Shown here: positions 61,841 to 64,000 of the stretch, one piece after another
How the letters are laid out: each line of letters opens with the position of its first letter
How positions within the stretch are numbered: the first letter of the stretch is position 1
Source of the DNA: Pegea sp. RAD2-039
Taxonomy: Eukaryota > Chordata > Thaliacea > Salpida > Salpidae
Assembly: GCA_034620365.1 (NCBI GenBank)
Contig: JAQGEQ010000390.1
Span: forward strand, 1 to 64,000
Reading direction: 5' to 3'
Length of the DNA stretch: 64,000 bases
Position numbers and translations under genes: made by a program
Notes under the pieces: generated by a model
Database searches by the model: none
What the model was told of the DNA's origin: nothing
Seen by the model: only the letters and a program-made list of their open reading frames with translations

Positions 61841-61925
61841 CTTCGCGGACGAATGACGTCACAAAACGCGCGTGCGTTTTGTTATCTACTGTTTGTCAAC
61901 TTTTGGTTCGACTTCCGGCTTGTTT
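61841..61925. promoter_or_regulatory. CpG-containing island with CRE
   Basis: Within A/T-rich DNA this 85-bp stretch contains TGACGTCA (61854-61861), acgcgcgtgcgt and ttcgacttccggcttg. The CpG density is the highest seen outside exons. A promoter for an unseen transcript is possible; direction is unclear. Confidence 0.4.
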
Positions 61926-62122
61926 TTAAGTAAGAAGCTCTAAATTCGAGTTTTTTAGATACAAAATATGAATATAATACTTTAAAAAATATATTTATAA
62001 AGAAAATAAATATTTTTTTAAACTTATCAAACTGAAACAAGTAAATAAAATAGATTTAAACTTCGAAATCAATACTTTTTTAATATTTAAATTTACGTTT
62101 GAAACTTTCATAATTATTCTAA

Positions 62123-62135
62123 CCGCTAGGTGGCG
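62123..62135 (+). promoter_or_regulatory. CTCF-like site
   Basis: CCGCTAGGTGGCG matches the known CTCF core closely and stands alone in A/T-rich DNA. It shares CGCTAGGTGGCG with a site at 2434-2445 in an intron of the coiled-coil gene. Confidence 0.42.
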
Positions 62136-63748
62136 AAATGAGTAATCAAAAGTTAGAATTATTTAATTGAGGAAATTAAGTACAGAAAGGTCAATAAAAT
62201 ACCTATTAGTGACTTTTTATTAAAATTAAATGAAAAAAATTTAAATTTTAAAGAAACTATAAATATTTTGGAGTTCAATTTATAAAATGAAACTTTTAAA
62301 ATGATTTTAAAAAGTATTACTTCATAATTATTGGAAATGAAATCGAATAAAGTTTAATTTATTGAATTCTATTATTTCATTCACAGAAAATTAAATTGGG
62401 TTTCACAACAAATTTTCGAGAAATGTTTTTTCCAGAAATTTCTGATGTAACAAAATTAAATTACTTATAAAGGAAGCAATCAAAAAATTAAATCGGTTAA
62501 TCTAAAAGAAATTGAGAAACCAATTAATCAAATTATTGTGTCAAAAAACTGTTTGGAAACATGAATGAGTTTCCATAAGTTTAAATTAATTTGATTTGAA
62601 ACATTAAACCTTGAAAAAATTAAATTTTAATTTCTTTGAATATAACTTTTAATAAATAATCAAATTTATTTGTTCAATTTAAATTAAATTTTAGTTTAAA
62701 TTAGAAGTTTTTTTAAATAATTAACTTTAGAAAGTTTTAATTAAAATTGATTTAAAAAATTTAAAAAACAATAAAATTCAAATTTAAATTTTTAAAATTA
62801 ATTAAATTTCCCAGAAAATTTATGTTATTAATTTTTACCATAAAATCTGTCGAAAATATAAAAAAAGTTTGATTTAAATTTTATCTTTTTGTTTTTTACT
62901 TTTAGATAAAATTTTCAAAATAATTAGAAAAATATTTTTGTCGGTTTTTGAAAACTTGAAAAGAATCAAAATTATTTGAAAAATATATTTTTTTTCTATT
63001 TCCAAAATAAATAACAAAATATTTACTTAGTATAATATTTAAAGAATCATAATTTTAAAGAATTAGAAAAATATTTACAAAATGAAACTTCATTTTAATG
63101 TTTCAAACTTTTTATTTTTTTATTTTTTAAACTTTAAAACGAAAAACAAAATTTATGTATTTTTTTTTCTGTCTATGTTAAAAAAACAAACCTTAAATTA
63201 AACTTACAAAAGTTTGAAAAAAAATAGTTTAATCTTGTGCATTTAGTATAAATCATTTAATCTTATATTTATTGAATGAATTTAAAGTTTCAAATATTTC
63301 AGTTTTAAACTAAATAAATGAATTAACAAAAAAGTCTTTTGATAAAATTCAAAATATCCAAAGTAAAACCACTTCCTATAAAAAGTTATTAGATCTTCAA
63401 AAGAATTTTTATAACTAAATTTTTTAACTGATGTTGTAGCTACTGAAAATTTAAGAGAACATTTTTGGGTTTCATTTAGTTGTCAAAACAAAAAAACTGA
63501 AAGTAAAAAATGTCTTCTGTCATTTTCAAGAAAATCAGTTTTTAATGAAATCTTTAGAATTTAAAAATACTTTCAGCTTATCTGTCATCATTTATTACCT
63601 TATAAGGAGTTTTTCGATTTACAGATTAAAAGAGCTTTTCACGAAATTGTTGAAGATTTTTCCAAATTTAATTATTTTGTTTTTGAAAATTTATTAAATA
63701 ATTTAAGATTTTTGCTGATAAAAAAAAAAAATTTTTGAAAACAATTCT
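62136..63748. other. Intergenic AT-rich stretch
   Basis: A/T-rich sequence with homopolymer runs; nothing recognisable as a gene, RNA or repeat. Confidence 0.55.
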
Positions 63749-63813
63749 CCATAGCAACGAACATCTAACTAAGACTCTGGTTGCTAGGCAATGATGAGTC
63801 GTTGGTGACGTCA
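63749..63813. promoter_or_regulatory. RFX X-box plus CRE, probable promoter at the right edge
   Basis: GGTTGCTAGGCAAT (63779-63792) is a near-perfect two-half-site X-box for RFX factors. A further half-site, CCATAGCAACG, lies at 63749-63759. An AP-1-like TGAGTC follows, then GGTGACGTCAC (TGACGTCA at 63806). RFX X-boxes mark promoters of ciliary genes in animals, and an X-box next to a CRE-type site is also a known promoter layout. The controlled gene would lie beyond the window or be unrecognised. Confidence 0.5.
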
Positions 63814-64000
63814 CTTTAAAGAGTTCATAAATTATCGTCAAGCAGAAAAAATTCATAAATCATTCAACCGTGAAAGGATCTAGGATTAACTGACTTTTTA
63901 ACCAATCAATTAATATAAAATTAGATTGAAAAGAAATTATTGTTGAATTGATAAGTTTTTTAAACTTTTACATTGATGTTGAAGCATTTTTATTTGGTTT

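Noticed and set aside
63668..63856. 62-codon - frame
   Set aside because: Overlaps the X-box and CRE island; begins with a non-ATG-quality context and has no domain, so a promoter reading is preferred.

Overview
The window looks like about 64 kb of an animal nuclear genome. It is strongly AT-rich (roughly three quarters A+T by eye), its genes are split by GT-AG introns, and there are no operons, rRNA genes or prokaryotic signals. Two classes of intron occur: a tight class of about 46-57 nt and a class of hundreds to thousands of nt. The large minus-strand gene is an ADGRL/latrophilin-type adhesion GPCR with lectin, olfactomedin, hormone-receptor, GAIN/GPS and seven-helix parts. This makes the organism a bilaterian animal. 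An olfactomedin domain inside a latrophilin is a vertebrate-type arrangement that fly and worm latrophilins lack, so together with the ~50-nt introns I lean towards an invertebrate chordate such as a tunicate. That placement is inference.

Layout. 1-~1700: 30-bp minisatellite running in from the left edge. 1833-5306 (+): the 3' part of a gene for a long coiled-coil protein, 19 exons seen, 774 residues, start outside the window or hidden by the array. 6690-6953 (-): possible single-exon 87-residue membrane protein in otherwise empty AT-rich DNA. 12742-24074 (-): the latrophilin-like gene, 21 exons traced, about 1,620 residues, signal-peptide exon not found. 24075-53178: a gene desert of about 29 kb with only isolated exon-like islands (28.1, 32.3, 40.7, 44.2, 45.3 and 48.0 kb). 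53179-54718 (+): a very small single-pass membrane protein with alternative last exons. 55185-59046 (+): a 12-exon, 521-residue type I membrane protein with signal peptide, basic linker, one CUB domain, one transmembrane helix and a long charged cytoplasmic tail. 59047-64000: intergenic, with CpG-containing regulatory-looking islands, including an RFX X-box next to a CRE at the right edge.

The genes do not form an obvious pathway. Three of them encode surface or membrane proteins. The latrophilin-like receptor keeps the family's C-terminal PDZ ligand, a cell-adhesion and synapse signature. I did not recognise an orthologue for the coiled-coil protein, the small membrane proteins or the CUB receptor.

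The most unusual non-genic signal is a set of GC-containing palindromes scattered through AT-rich DNA: 21 exact TGACGTCA sites, several CTCF-like AGGTGGCG sites and three exact GTCACGTGAC sites. No transposase, reverse transcriptase, tRNA, rRNA or CRISPR array was recognised.
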